The notes: generated from the letters alone by a model not told the origin. A stretch of 64,000 nt of DNA from Halomonas sp. 7T (GCF_025643255.1 NZ_CP087112.1:1488001-1552000), one strand, 5' to 3'; counted from the stretch's first letter, positions 13,438-23,136 are shown. Program-made: numbers and translations.

Positions 13438-15122
13438 GCGACCACCTCATCGAGCTTACCTGCTTCACATATGAAGTAACGATTAGCCACGTTCACGATG
13501 GCAGGATGATGAGTTGCAATCACCAGCGTTCTCCCCTCTCTGGCCCATTCAAGCAGCGCTTGAACAACGACCTCTTCCGTCGATGCGTCCAAATTTGCCG
13601 TTGGCTCATCCAATACTATTAACGACGCTGTACTTAAATAAACACGAGCAAGGGCAAGCCGTTGAGCCTGCCCACCCGAAAGGCCAACCCCCCGCTCACC
13701 AATCATGCTTTCGAGCCCGGCGGGTAATGCCTCGAGTAATGCAGTCAATCCTGCCCTGTGCAATGCCGCCACCATCGCTGACTCACTCACTTCTGGATTA
13801 GCTAATCGGAGGTTGTCCGCCATACTGCCTTGAATAATGCAGGGGTTTTGGTCAAGCCACGCCACTTTTGATGACCGGCGCCGATACTCCCCACTGACTG
13901 GCACCATAAATCCTGCCAAAACCGCTAACAAAGACGACTTACCGCTTCCCGACGCTCCCGTGATGGCCACAACATCACCGCCAACAACCCTCATATTTAC
14001 ACCTTGAAGAGAAGGTTCCCGCTCGGCATACCCCACACTCACACAGGCTAACTCGCACTCCACGCATTGCGCCTGAGGTGCCGATATATGATGAGGAACC
14101 AATGGTGGCTCATTAAAAATTGCAACGATGCTTTCTGCCGCCCCTAATGCTGCCGCACGATCATGATAGTGCTGGGAAAGCGTGCGTAGAGGTTGAAAGA
14201 ATTCAGGCGCCAAGAGCAGCACGGCTAAACCACTGAATAGTGTAAGCGATGGCGAAGGGCCGTAATCGATATAACCCAGTAGACCAAAGCCTACATACAT
14301 AGCAACGACCGCAATCGCGACAGACGCAAAGAACTCAAGCACCGCAGAAGATAAAAACGCCAGTCGCAAAGTGCGCATACTTAAACGGCGATACTCATCG
14401 GTGGCATACCACACCGCTTGCTGAGCAGAGCGAGTGTGACCAAAAAGCTGCAACGTCGTCATGCCGCGCACACGATCAATAAAATGAGCGGATAAGCGTG
14501 AAACTGCCGCAAACTGATCTCGATTCAAACGCTCAGCCCCCATGCCTACCAAAGCCATAAATAATGGGATAAGCGGCGCCGAAAGGAGCAGAAAAATAGC
14601 GACTAAATAATCGAGCCACCCCACAACGCAGGCTATTAGCAGCGGCAAGGCAACCACAATACGCAGCTGAGGGTAAAAGCGAGCGAAGTAGCCATCTAAC
14701 GCATCAATATGCTCCACAGCCTGAGTAGCTAGCGCGCCACTTTGCCGCTGCGTTAACCAAACAGGCCCCAGTTTCGCGATCTTCGCTAACAGTTCGGCTC
14801 TAGCAAACTGACGAATTCGAAGGCTGGCCTCAGCACTTAAGGCTTCTTGCCCCCACAGGAAAAGAGCGCGAAGCACTACCGCTAGGGCTAACCCGCCAAA
14901 TAGCGGCAAAAGCTCCGTAAGTGAACGGTGATGAATCACTAGCTGATCAATAAACCAGGCTAACCCCACTACCAGCGCCACGGTTTGAATACCGGCTAGG
15001 ACACCGCAAACTGCTGCCCCCGCTAGCCGGTAGCGCTCTCGTTGAGCGAGTATTTTCAGCCAGTAGCGGGGCGCAATATGTCGCGTTTCATTTTGATCAG
15101 GCATAGGGCTAATGGTACCCAT
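13434..15122 (-). CDS. cydD: CydD, ABC half-transporter for cytochrome bd assembly
   Basis: Partner of CydC, about 562 residues. Membrane domain in residues 25-320, then the nucleotide-binding domain with GASGSGKSSLLAVLAG, GLSGGQAQRLALARVYL and LIVLDEPTANLD. The start is ambiguous: the ATG at 15122 lies inside the 3' end of cydB with an AAGG upstream, an in-frame TTG at 15128 is less likely, and an ATG at 15104 just after cydB lacks a ribosome-binding site. I prefer 15122, giving a 14-base overlap. Confidence 0.93.
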   Translation of the reverse strand: MGTISPMPDQNETRHIAPRYWLKILAQRERYRLAGAAVCGVLAGIQTVALVVGLAWFIDQLVIHHRSLTELLPLFGGLALAVVLRALFLWGQEALSAEASLRIRQFARAELLAKIAKLGPVWLTQRQSGALATQAVEHIDALDGYFARFYPQLRIVVALPLLIACVVGWLDYLVAIFLLLSAPLIPLFMALVGMGAERLNRDQFAAVSRLSAHFIDRVRGMTTLQLFGHTRSAQQAVWYATDEYRRLSMRTLRLAFLSSAVLEFFASVAIAVVAMYVGFGLLGYIDYGPSPSLTLFSGLAVLLLAPEFFQPLRTLSQHYHDRAAALGAAESIVAIFNEPPLVPHHISAPQAQCVECELACVSVGYAEREPSLQGVNMRVVGGDVVAITGASGSGKSSLLAVLAGFMVPVSGEYRRRSSKVAWLDQNPCIIQGSMADNLRLANPEVSESAMVAALHRAGLTALLEALPAGLESMIGERGVGLSGGQAQRLALARVYLSTASLIVLDEPTANLDASTEEVVVQALLEWAREGRTLVIATHHPAIVNVANRYFICEAGKLDEVVA

Positions 15123-16110
15123 CCCCAACCCTTACCTTGCCGCGGAACACCCAATACGTCCACGCGGTATAAGTGAGAATAATGGGAATAACAAACACGA
15201 CACCTACCAACAGAAATAGCTGAGACTCTGGCGCCGAGGCAGCATCCCAAATTGTCAGATCTGGGGGTACAATAACCGGCCATTTACTAACAATAAGACC
15301 CAGGTAAGTAAATACGTAGATACCTATTGTGGCGATAAACGGAACACTCTCTTTTCTCTGCTTAACCGCCCGATACACTGTAAAGGCACACAGCAGAGCA
15401 AGTGCCGGGAACACCCAGATGATTTGTAAATGGCCAAACCAACGCTCCCAAACTGCTGGGTCAACGAAGGGGGTCCATAAACTAATAATCGCAAATACGC
15501 CCAATACAAGGGCTAGCAGCAAGGGAGTAATCTTGTAGGCCCACTCCTGAATATGACCTTCAGACTTTAAGATCAACCACGTGGCGCCCAGCAGTGCATA
15601 GCCCGCCATCAAGCCCAACCCCGTTACAACCGAAAACGGGGTGAGCCAGTCAAAGGCACCGCCGACAAAGGCGAAATTTTCAACGCGAAATCCCTGAATA
15701 TATGCCCCCACCACGGCCCCTTGGGCAAAAGCGGCAACAGCGGATCCCCAGCAGAAGGCCCGATTCCACCAGCGACGGTTACGACGTGACTTAAAACGAA
15801 ATTCGAAGGCTACACCGCGAAAAATCAGGCCTGCCAGCATCAGAAAAACCCCAATGTAAAGTGCCGGCAAGAACACCGAATACACCAGTGGAAATGCGCC
15901 TAGCAGCCCCGCTCCACCTAATACTAACCAGGTCTCGTTGCCGTCCCATACCGGCGCCACAGAGTTCATCATAACGTCCCGGGCATCTTCGTCTGGGGCG
16001 AAGGGATAGAGTATTCCAAGCCCTAAATCAAACCCATCCATTAAGACGTACATCATGATGCCAAAGCCGATAATGAACGCCCATATTAGTGTTAAATCAA
16101 ACATTTCCAT
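15109..16110 (-). CDS. cydB: cytochrome bd-type quinol oxidase subunit II (CydB/CioB)
   Basis: 333-residue polytopic membrane protein of PF02322. Together with subunit I it forms the oxygen-reducing quinol oxidase. Recognisable family segments are DGFDLGLGILYPF near the N-terminus, NSVAPVWDGNETWLVLGG and EFRFKSRRNRRWW. Length is close to Pseudomonas CioB and shorter than E. coli CydB. It begins two bases after the cydA stop. No small CydX-like gene fits downstream, since cydD overlaps the end. Confidence 0.93.
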   Translation of the reverse strand: MEMFDLTLIWAFIIGFGIMMYVLMDGFDLGLGILYPFAPDEDARDVMMNSVAPVWDGNETWLVLGGAGLLGAFPLVYSVFLPALYIGVFLMLAGLIFRGVAFEFRFKSRRNRRWWNRAFCWGSAVAAFAQGAVVGAYIQGFRVENFAFVGGAFDWLTPFSVVTGLGLMAGYALLGATWLILKSEGHIQEWAYKITPLLLALVLGVFAIISLWTPFVDPAVWERWFGHLQIIWVFPALALLCAFTVYRAVKQRKESVPFIATIGIYVFTYLGLIVSKWPVIVPPDLTIWDAASAPESQLFLLVGVVFVIPIILTYTAWTYWVFRGKVRVGDGYH

Positions 16111-16112
16111 GT

Positions 16113-17531
16113 TTAGCTCCTAACCGGATCAACGTCATCATCAAAGGGTGTATGAGAAGCAGACATGGGGCGCATAGGCCGTTGAAAATTTTCACCTGCT
16201 GTTTCACGCTCTTCTTGCGGCAGCATGCCATTGCGTACAACCCGCGTGAGGTAGTAAATACCCGCGTAAAACACCACGCCATAGACCAATACGTAGCCAA
16301 TCAGGGTAAATAGTGCCATCGCGCCTGTTAGCGACGGCGTAACCCCCTCGGCGTGGGTCATCATGCCATACACCAACCAAGGCGAACGGCCTGACTCGGT
16401 GACCACCCATCCGGCCAACACCGCGACAAAAGGCATCGCAATCATGCCTGTTAACGCCTTCAGGAAGACAGGATTATGATAAATACCTCCTTTACGACGT
16501 AAAATTAAGCCCGCGAACGCCACGGCAATCATTAACAGGCCGATACCCACCATCACTCGGAAAGCCCAAAAAACGATGGCTACCGGCGGCTGCTCATCAA
16601 GTGCGGCCTCTGAAATACCTGGCACCTCGCCATCTGCCGAATGGGTTAAAATAATGCTCGCCAAATTAGGGATTCCCAAGGCAAAGCGGTTGGTTTGCGC
16701 CTCTTGATCAGGGATAGCAAATAACAGAAGCGGTACGTTGGTGGATGTTTCCCAATTCCCCTCCATCGCCGCCACTTTAGTCGGCTGGTGCTCAAGCGTA
16801 TTTAAACCATGATAATCACCCACAACAGCTTGCGCGGGCGCCAGGAATAGCAATAACCACAGGCACATCGAGAGTGCACGGCGGTTCGCCTCTGGATCGC
16901 GATTTCTCAATAAAAACCACGCGCTAACCCCTGCGACAACAAACCCGCCGGTCAGGAAGGATGCCATGGCCATATGGGCAAAGCGGTAGGGGAAGGAGGG
17001 ATTAAAAATAGCTTCCATCCATGACACGACATGGAAGCGGTTATCAATCAGTTCGACCCCTGCCGGTGTGTGCATCCAACTGTTGGCGGAGAGAATCCAG
17101 AATGATGAGATAAACGTGCCAACGGCCACCATAATTGCGGCAAACAGATGCACACCCTGCGGCACTTTTCCTCGACCAAACAGCAGTACCCCAAGGAAAG
17201 CCGCTTCTAAGAAGAAGGCCGTAACCACTTCATAGCTGAGTACAGGCCCCAAAAAGTTAGATGCGGCCTGGGAGAAGTTGCTCCAGTTCGTACCGAATTG
17301 GAACGACATCACAATGCCCGACACCACCCCCATGCCAAACACCACAGCGAAGACCTTTGTCCAAAACAGCGACAAACGGTCCCAAGCTGGGTTTTTGGTT
17401 TTAAAATAGAGGCCGTGCAGTAGAGCAATATATGAGGCTAAGCCTATGGTAAACACAGGGAATATAGCGTGAAACGATACAACAAAGGCGAACTGTATCC
17501 GCGATAACACCAGGGGGTCGAGTTCCATCAC
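16113..17531 (-). CDS. cydA: cytochrome bd-type quinol oxidase subunit I (CydA/CioA, short Q-loop)
   Basis: 472-residue haem-bearing subunit of a terminal oxidase that reduces oxygen with quinol electrons at high affinity and without proton pumping. Features include the haem-ligand segments SFHAIFPV and RFAHMAMASF, the Q-loop GDYHGLNTLEHQPTK and GRSPW (GRQPW in E. coli). At 472 residues it lacks the C-terminal Q-loop insertion of E. coli CydA, placing it with the cyanide-insensitive CioA type. First gene of a cydABDC plus deaminase operon, 190 bases after the antiporter gene; no clear Anr/FNR site was found. Confidence 0.93.
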   Translation of the reverse strand: MMELDPLVLSRIQFAFVVSFHAIFPVFTIGLASYIALLHGLYFKTKNPAWDRLSLFWTKVFAVVFGMGVVSGIVMSFQFGTNWSNFSQAASNFLGPVLSYEVVTAFFLEAAFLGVLLFGRGKVPQGVHLFAAIMVAVGTFISSFWILSANSWMHTPAGVELIDNRFHVVSWMEAIFNPSFPYRFAHMAMASFLTGGFVVAGVSAWFLLRNRDPEANRRALSMCLWLLLFLAPAQAVVGDYHGLNTLEHQPTKVAAMEGNWETSTNVPLLLFAIPDQEAQTNRFALGIPNLASIILTHSADGEVPGISEAALDEQPPVAIVFWAFRVMVGIGLLMIAVAFAGLILRRKGGIYHNPVFLKALTGMIAMPFVAVLAGWVVTESGRSPWLVYGMMTHAEGVTPSLTGAMALFTLIGYVLVYGVVFYAGIYYLTRVVRNGMLPQEERETAGENFQRPMRPMSASHTPFDDDVDPVRS

Positions 17532-17724
17532 ACTCTCCTAAGACCTGAACAATTATCCCCTCAAAGGGGTCACACAAGCTTAGTTGAGCCTAAGTGGCAC
17601 TGCATTTTAGTTATAAGCACTAAGCTTATTCTTTTAATTCCGGTTATCTTACAGATTCGACAAAAGCTATACAGAGAAAGTTTGCCGCTGAACTGTGTCG
17701 CATTGACGCAGAGATAAAAGCGCG

Positions 17725-18699
17725 TCAGCTAGCGACAACGATACTCACCATATAGCCCGTATATGCAAGAAATAGCGCCAGCAAAAAACCGCCTTCTAAC
17801 CGGTTAATCCGACGTGGGCGACCGCGCCAGGAAAATGCAAAGATAACCATCAACAGTGTCATCCCCGTCATAACGCTCCAATCGCGAACCAGCACCTCAC
17901 GCCCCGCTTCGATGGGGTGAATAACCCCAGCTAGCCCCACTACTGCTAAGCTATTGAATAAATTGGAACCTACAACGTTACCTAGCACCATATCGTGCTC
18001 TTTGCGACGCAGTGCACTAATAGAAGATGCCAACTCTGGCAACGAAGTGCCTATTGCAACCACCGTCAAACCGATAATCAAATCACTGACACCAAAACCC
18101 ACGGCGATCTCAACCGCTCCCCATACCAATAGGCGCGAACTCACAATCAAAAGAATTAAACCCACCAGTGTCCACATGAGCGCTTTGCCACGGGACATAG
18201 GCTTACTATCCAGCGTCTCTGCAACTTCTTTTACCAGTGGATCATCCACTTGACTGCGAGAGCGAACGATACTCACGCCAATAAAGAGCGCTAGCGCGAC
18301 CAGCAATATCAGAGCCTCCCAGCGTGAAATCCATCCATCAAACAGCATGACACCGGTTAAAAGCATGACGGCAATTAATAACGGCATCTCTTTACGAATG
18401 ACGTCTGAATGCACTGCCAATGGCGCGATAAGCGCTACAAAACCCAACACTAGACCGATATTGGCAATATTTGAGCCATACGCATTACCTACCGCTAAAC
18501 CGGGGTTTCCCTGCAAAGCGGCCAGCACCGACACGGTCATTTCAGGCGCAGACGTCCCAAAGCCGATCACAAGCATGCCAATCAGCAGTGGAGAAAGCCC
18601 AAGCCAGCGTGATGTGGCTGCGGCACCATCAATAAATTTCTCGGCACTCCAAATAAGTAGGATCAACCCCACCAACACCGCTAGATAAGCAAGCAACAT
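17725..18699 (-). CDS. calcium/sodium antiporter (CaxA/YrbG family)
   Basis: 324-residue cation exchanger of the inner membrane. Two inverted repeats carry the ion-binding alpha motifs: GFGTSAPEMTVSV with GNAYGSNIANIG in the first half, and AIGTSLPELASSI with GNVVGSNLFNSL in the second. About ten membrane segments. AAGGAA precedes the ATG. Direction and ion preference (Ca, Na, K) are inferred from the family. It stands alone between the cyd and pqi operons. Confidence 0.9.
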   Translation of the reverse strand: MLLAYLAVLVGLILLIWSAEKFIDGAAATSRWLGLSPLLIGMLVIGFGTSAPEMTVSVLAALQGNPGLAVGNAYGSNIANIGLVLGFVALIAPLAVHSDVIRKEMPLLIAVMLLTGVMLFDGWISRWEALILLVALALFIGVSIVRSRSQVDDPLVKEVAETLDSKPMSRGKALMWTLVGLILLIVSSRLLVWGAVEIAVGFGVSDLIIGLTVVAIGTSLPELASSISALRRKEHDMVLGNVVGSNLFNSLAVVGLAGVIHPIEAGREVLVRDWSVMTGMTLLMVIFAFSWRGRPRRINRLEGGFLLALFLAYTGYMVSIVVAS

Positions 18700-18790
18700 T
18701 TCAGTTCCTTAATGTCGTAATGTTAGGCACTATCGCGGATGCATCCTTGTCCAACGCTACACGTCCGTCAAGTAGAGTTTATTCATCTGT

Positions 18791-18818
18791 TTGACAGCCC
18801 GGCACACCATCGTATTAG
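18791..18818 (+). promoter_or_regulatory. candidate pqiABC promoter
   Basis: TTGACA, a 16-base spacer, then TATTAG. The predicted start near 18825 leaves about 25 bases before the pqiA TTG codon. No SoxR/SoxS site was recognised. Confidence 0.6.
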
Positions 18819-18849
18819 CTTTAACTACTTAATGCATTGAGAGTTCCTG

Positions 18850-20211
18850 TTGACCCACAGCCCTTTAAAAAGACGCCCGTTGCCGGTTAATACGCCGCTC
18901 GTCGACCGTTCGCCGCCTGAAATACGCGTTCAGCGTAGGCGATTGCGCGCCTGCCATGAGTGTGACTGGGTGTCCGCCCTTCCACCCCTTAAGTCTGGCG
19001 AGAAAGCCACTTGCCCGCGCTGCTCTCATGTACTGGTGAAGCGTAACCGTTATCCTGCCCAGCGCAGCATGGCATTAGCACTCGCTTCACTTATTGCCCT
19101 GCTCATCGCGATATCGTTTCCTTTTGTCAGCTTTAACTTAGGAGGCGTGGGCAATCGCATTGAACTCTCACAGACCGCGACGACATTGATCACCTTTCAT
19201 CAACCCGTTGTCGCCATTGCGGTCATCATGACGATTGTCGTGCTACCAGCGATTTATTTGGTGGGTGTCATTTGGCTTCAATATGGGCTTTTACGCGCCA
19301 AGCCCATGCCCTTCAGCCGAGATATAGCGCGCTCTCTCACCCACTTAACCCCTTGGATGATGGCTGATGTCTTCATCATCGGCGCGCTAGTGAGCCTTAT
19401 TAAAATCGCGGGCATGGCGCAGATTGAGCTGGGTATCTCTTTTTGGTCGTTCTGCATTTTTGCAGTGTTATTACTCAAGACGTCACAGTCCCTTGACGCC
19501 GACTGGATGTGGTTCTCGCTGGAGGGTGAACCCCTTGCGCCTGAGGGAACAAAAACCGGCACCACTGGCGCAAGTCAAGGCGTCACCGGGTGCCCTACCT
19601 GTGGCTTAGTCAATCGGCTTTCCTCGCCAAGCAAGAGCCGCTGTATGCGCTGCCATGAGAAGCTCCATCAGCGCTTACCTCACAGCTTACAGCGCACCTG
19701 GGCACTGCTTTTTGCCGCCACCATTATGTATATCCCCGCTAACGTCTACCCCATCATGACCACCACCAGTCTAGGGCACACAACGCCATCCACCATTATT
19801 GGCGGGGTGGTGCAGTTGCTACAAATGGGCTCCTGGCCGGTGGCCGCGGTTATCTTTATTGCAAGCGTCATTGTGCCGGTAGGTAAGCTAGTGGCCTTGG
19901 CGTGGCTCTGCCTTGTGATAAAGCGCAGCAACGAACTAAACGCCCAAAGCCGTACCAGGCTTTACAGGCTGACCGAGTTTATCGGCCGCTGGTCAATGGT
20001 CGATGTGTTTGTCGTCGCCATCTTAGTTGCCCTCATAAGGGCAGGCTCATTAATGTCGATTACTCCCGGACCAGCTGCATTAGCATTTGGAGCCGTGGTA
20101 GTGTTCACCATGTTAGCGGCCATAACTTTTGACCCACGCCTGATCTGGGACGCCCCACCACCACGCTCTGATCGCCGTAAAACGGCCACCAAGGAACCTG
20201 TTGATGGCTAA
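18850..20211 (+). CDS. pqiA: PqiA, membrane component of the Pqi lipid transport system
   Basis: 453-residue inner-membrane protein with two similar halves, each preceded by a zinc-ribbon-like cysteine group (CHECDW...CPRC near residue 35-57 and CPTCG...CMRC near 250-270) and followed by four hydrophobic segments. In E. coli PqiABC bridges the envelope and helps move lipids between membranes. The likely start is TTG at 18850; no in-frame ATG occurs before the first cysteine motif. It overlaps pqiB by eight bases. Confidence 0.92.
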   Translation: MTHSPLKRRPLPVNTPLVDRSPPEIRVQRRRLRACHECDWVSALPPLKSGEKATCPRCSHVLVKRNRYPAQRSMALALASLIALLIAISFPFVSFNLGGVGNRIELSQTATTLITFHQPVVAIAVIMTIVVLPAIYLVGVIWLQYGLLRAKPMPFSRDIARSLTHLTPWMMADVFIIGALVSLIKIAGMAQIELGISFWSFCIFAVLLLKTSQSLDADWMWFSLEGEPLAPEGTKTGTTGASQGVTGCPTCGLVNRLSSPSKSRCMRCHEKLHQRLPHSLQRTWALLFAATIMYIPANVYPIMTTTSLGHTTPSTIIGGVVQLLQMGSWPVAAVIFIASVIVPVGKLVALAWLCLVIKRSNELNAQSRTRLYRLTEFIGRWSMVDVFVVAILVALIRAGSLMSITPGPAALAFGAVVVFTMLAAITFDPRLIWDAPPPRSDRRKTATKEPVDG

Positions 20212-21889
20212 TGATTCAACTCCGCAACAAAAACCAACACCTTCAGAAGAGAATAACCTGCACAGAGCGAAGTCTTCGCCTCAAACCAGGCTTTCGCCTA
20301 TCTGGATTGTGCCCATTGTCGCCGTGATTATTGGCATGTGGCTGGTATACGACAACTACTCAAGCCGCGGCACGCTGGTCACGCTCAATATGGAAAATGC
20401 CGAAGGCATTGAGGCGGGCAGCACATTAATCCGTAGCCGTAACGTTGAAATAGGCCGTGTACAGAGTGTGCGATTATCCGACGACCTTTCTCACGCGGTA
20501 CTGACTGCTCGTATTCAGCCTGAAGCCGAGGCGATGCTTCGTGAAGATAGCCGTTTTTGGGTCGTCAAACCGCGCATCGGGCGAGAAGGCATCAGTGGCC
20601 TTGGCACCGTGCTTTCGGGTGCTTATATTCAACTTGAGCCAGGCAGGTCGGAAGAGCCACGCCGGGAGTTTCAGGTCAGCGACGTTCCACCGGTCGCGCC
20701 TGCAGGCCAAGCGGGCCTGCAAATCCGCTTAGTCAGCCAATTGGGCAATTCACTGCGCGTAGGCGACCCAGTCTCTTTCCAAGGTTATACCGTAGGTCGT
20801 GTTGAAGACACCCGCTTTGAGCCTGAATCTCGCACCATGCATCATCAGGTCTTCATAGAAGAGCCCTATGCGCAGCTTGTAACGGACAGCACCCGATTTT
20901 GGACATCCAGTGGCGTTGATTTTCGATTAGATGCCGACGGCGTGCGTGTCAATGTGGAGTCCCTCGAAGCACTCTTGGGGGGTGGAGTTACCTTCGGCGT
21001 TCCCGAAGACCTCCCCATGGGCCGCCCTGTAGAAGCCAATGCCAGTTTTAGCCTCTATGTGGATGAGGACAGCGCCCGCGAAGGAACCTTTAACCGCTAT
21101 CTTGAATACGTATTACTGGTTGAGGATACGGTACGTGGTCTCTCTAAGGGAGCACCTGTGGAGTTTCGTGGAGTTCGCTTGGGCACCGTTGCCGCAGTTC
21201 CCTGGAATTTTACTGCTCCACAACCCGATTCAAGAGCCCAATTTGCCATTCCCGTACTCATCCGTATTGAACCGCAACGGCTAGGGATTGAAAACGAAGA
21301 TATCGATTTAGAAATGTGGGAAGAACGCTTTCAACGTATGTTCGGCATGGGTCTGCGCGCTTCATTAAAAAATGGCAATTTGCTGACGGGTGCTCTCTTT
21401 GTGGATCTTAATTTCCAGCGTGATTTAGCAAACCAGTATTTGGCAGAGTCTTTCTCAGAGCGCACTGTTTTCCCTACGGTGGCAGGCGGGTTTGCCCAAA
21501 TCCAAGCCCAGGTGACCAATTTGCTGGATAAACTTAATGGATTAGAGGTAGAGCCGTTACTCGCTGGCCTGGATCGCAACCTGCAAGCCTCCGAAAGCGT
21601 GCTCAACGAGGTGCGTGAGGTTAGCGCGTCCATGAACCAACTGTTAAATGATCCAGATACTCAAGCCATTGGTGGCAACCTTAACGCTACGCTTGATGAG
21701 CTACGCAGCACGCTACAAGGCGTTTCACCCTCATCGCCCGCCTATCAAGAGCTAACCACCGCGATCCAACGCTTAGACCGTTTAATGCGTGACTTACAGC
21801 CACTCACCCGAACCTTAAATGAAAACCCAAGGGCGTTGCTGTTCGATAACCTGGATACCCAGGACCCAATACCCCGTGCTCCACGCTAA
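20204..21889 (+). CDS. pqiB: PqiB, MCE-domain periplasmic tunnel protein
   Basis: About 561 residues. An N-terminal anchor (IWIVPIVAVIIGMWLVYD, about residues 30-48) is followed by three MCE domains (near 55-150, 165-265 and 290-410) and a C-terminal helical region that in E. coli forms a needle reaching toward the outer membrane. The ATG at 20204 has AAGGA eight bases upstream, inside pqiA. It carries lipids across the periplasm in concert with PqiA and PqiC. Confidence 0.93.
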   Translation: MANDSTPQQKPTPSEENNLHRAKSSPQTRLSPIWIVPIVAVIIGMWLVYDNYSSRGTLVTLNMENAEGIEAGSTLIRSRNVEIGRVQSVRLSDDLSHAVLTARIQPEAEAMLREDSRFWVVKPRIGREGISGLGTVLSGAYIQLEPGRSEEPRREFQVSDVPPVAPAGQAGLQIRLVSQLGNSLRVGDPVSFQGYTVGRVEDTRFEPESRTMHHQVFIEEPYAQLVTDSTRFWTSSGVDFRLDADGVRVNVESLEALLGGGVTFGVPEDLPMGRPVEANASFSLYVDEDSAREGTFNRYLEYVLLVEDTVRGLSKGAPVEFRGVRLGTVAAVPWNFTAPQPDSRAQFAIPVLIRIEPQRLGIENEDIDLEMWEERFQRMFGMGLRASLKNGNLLTGALFVDLNFQRDLANQYLAESFSERTVFPTVAGGFAQIQAQVTNLLDKLNGLEVEPLLAGLDRNLQASESVLNEVREVSASMNQLLNDPDTQAIGGNLNATLDELRSTLQGVSPSSPAYQELTTAIQRLDRLMRDLQPLTRTLNENPRALLFDNLDTQDPIPRAPR

Positions 21890-21901
21890 CAAGGAGTTAT
21901 C

Positions 21902-22489
21902 ATGCGCTATCTAGCGAACATTTTACCGTTGCTTAGCCTAAGCCTTTTGCTCTCGGCTTGTGCAAGCAGCGTTACCCCACCCGCACGTTACATGCTACCC
22001 AGCAGCCCGGCGGTAGACGCCCCTGCCCAGCCTCAAGGCACACTGCACGTACGCTCGCTGCGGCTAGCGCATTATTTAGATGTCGACGGTATTGTGATGC
22101 AGTTAGATGACATTACCCTTAATGAAGCGCGGGAGCATCAATGGGCAGAAAGCCTCGCCCGCCAGCTAGAGCGCACTCTACGGGCACATTTGGCGCATGA
22201 ACTCCCCACGACCCAGGTCGTCCGAGAGGAGAGCAATGCATCCAACGCTCTCACGTTGCAACTGGAAATTGACCAGTTCCAAGGCAGGTACGATGGTGTT
22301 GCGGTAGCCAGTGGCCAGTGGCAACTCAGAACCGCCAGCAATGAGTTGCTGGCATTGAAGAGCTTTACCGCTAAGACAGAGCTCAATGAAGATGGCTACC
22401 CAGCACTCGTTCGCGCGCTCAGCACCAGCTGGGCCAACAGTGCCGCTCAGATTGCGAACCAGCTTCTCCAAGGCAACTATTTTGAATAG
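21902..22489 (+). CDS. pqiC: PqiC, outer-membrane lipoprotein of the Pqi system
   Basis: 195-residue lipoprotein of the YmbA/ABC-type transport auxiliary family (PF03886). The signal peptide ends in the lipobox LLSAC, with Cys20 the lipidated residue. AAGGAG lies a few bases upstream of the ATG, 12 bases after pqiB. It docks PqiB at the outer membrane in E. coli. Confidence 0.9.
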   Translation: MRYLANILPLLSLSLLLSACASSVTPPARYMLPSSPAVDAPAQPQGTLHVRSLRLAHYLDVDGIVMQLDDITLNEAREHQWAESLARQLERTLRAHLAHELPTTQVVREESNASNALTLQLEIDQFQGRYDGVAVASGQWQLRTASNELLALKSFTAKTELNEDGYPALVRALSTSWANSAAQIANQLLQGNYFE

Positions 22490-22599
22490 CGTCCCAAACG
22501 TCCTTTAAATGTGCAAATGCATAACCTTTATTTGGTTTTTTAAAAAACGTTCTTAAACTGAGACTCAGGCTACTTAAAAGACCCGAACAAGGATGCGTT

Positions 22600-23070
22600 A
22601 TGAATAGTGACGACAACACCTTTGACGTTGAGGCGCTTTGCAACCATCTTGCCAACATGACGCACTCTCTTGAGGCATGGCTTGGAGGTGACTTGTCACT
22701 CTCGTTACTAGAAAAAGCCCAACACAGCCACGAGGCACTCACTGACGTGCTAGCTACTCAAGGAGTGTCGACTGAGACCATCGAGGTCCTGGAGCGTATC
22801 GAACGATTCATTGCTGAACAGGCTCTTGAAATATACAGCGCGCCCAGCTTTGCCCAGCAGCAAGCACGTATTCTCGAAAACTTTACCGGCCCACTAATGA
22901 CACTAGACGGCATTGGGCCTGCCACGGCGACACAGCTGTTTGACGCGGGCATAGCACACCCCAACCAACTCTTTGAGCTTAGCGCCGATGAAGTAGCCTC
23001 GCTGCCACTGCCTGCCGCCAGCCATGCGCGGGTTACCAGCCTTTATACGCAACACGTTAACCACCAATAA
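22600..23070 (+). CDS. helix-hairpin-helix domain protein of unknown function
   Basis: 156 residues. The N-terminal two thirds are acidic and predicted helical without a recognised domain. The C-terminus holds a helix-hairpin-helix pattern (LDGIGPATATQLFDAGI, then a second turn LSADEVASLPL near residues 103-140), like the DNA-binding HhH pair of RuvA, DNA ligase and polymerase lambda. It may bind DNA non-specifically. A ribosome-binding site AAGGA lies upstream. It follows pqiC after 110 bases and has its own hairpin downstream, so it is probably a single gene. Confidence 0.7.
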   Translation: MNSDDNTFDVEALCNHLANMTHSLEAWLGGDLSLSLLEKAQHSHEALTDVLATQGVSTETIEVLERIERFIAEQALEIYSAPSFAQQQARILENFTGPLMTLDGIGPATATQLFDAGIAHPNQLFELSADEVASLPLPAASHARVTSLYTQHVNHQ

Positions 23071-23101
23071 CCGCGTTGAAAGGCACCGTCAGCTAGCAAT
23101 C

Positions 23102-23136
23102 GTGATACACTGTAGCGGTGTATCACCGTTATTTTT
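23102..23136 (+). terminator. terminator after the HhH gene
   Basis: Perfect 9-bp stem GTGATACAC / GTGTATCAC with a seven-base loop, followed by CGTTATTTTT. Placed 31 bases after the HhH stop codon. Confidence 0.65.

Noticed and set aside
15080..15130. A cydX-like small gene between cydB and cydD
   Set aside because: cydD begins inside the end of cydB, leaving no room for a 30-codon gene.
22535..22548. GTTTTTTAAAAAAC palindrome after pqiC
   Set aside because: A simple A/T palindrome; stem and U-tract do not form a convincing terminator, and no other support exists.
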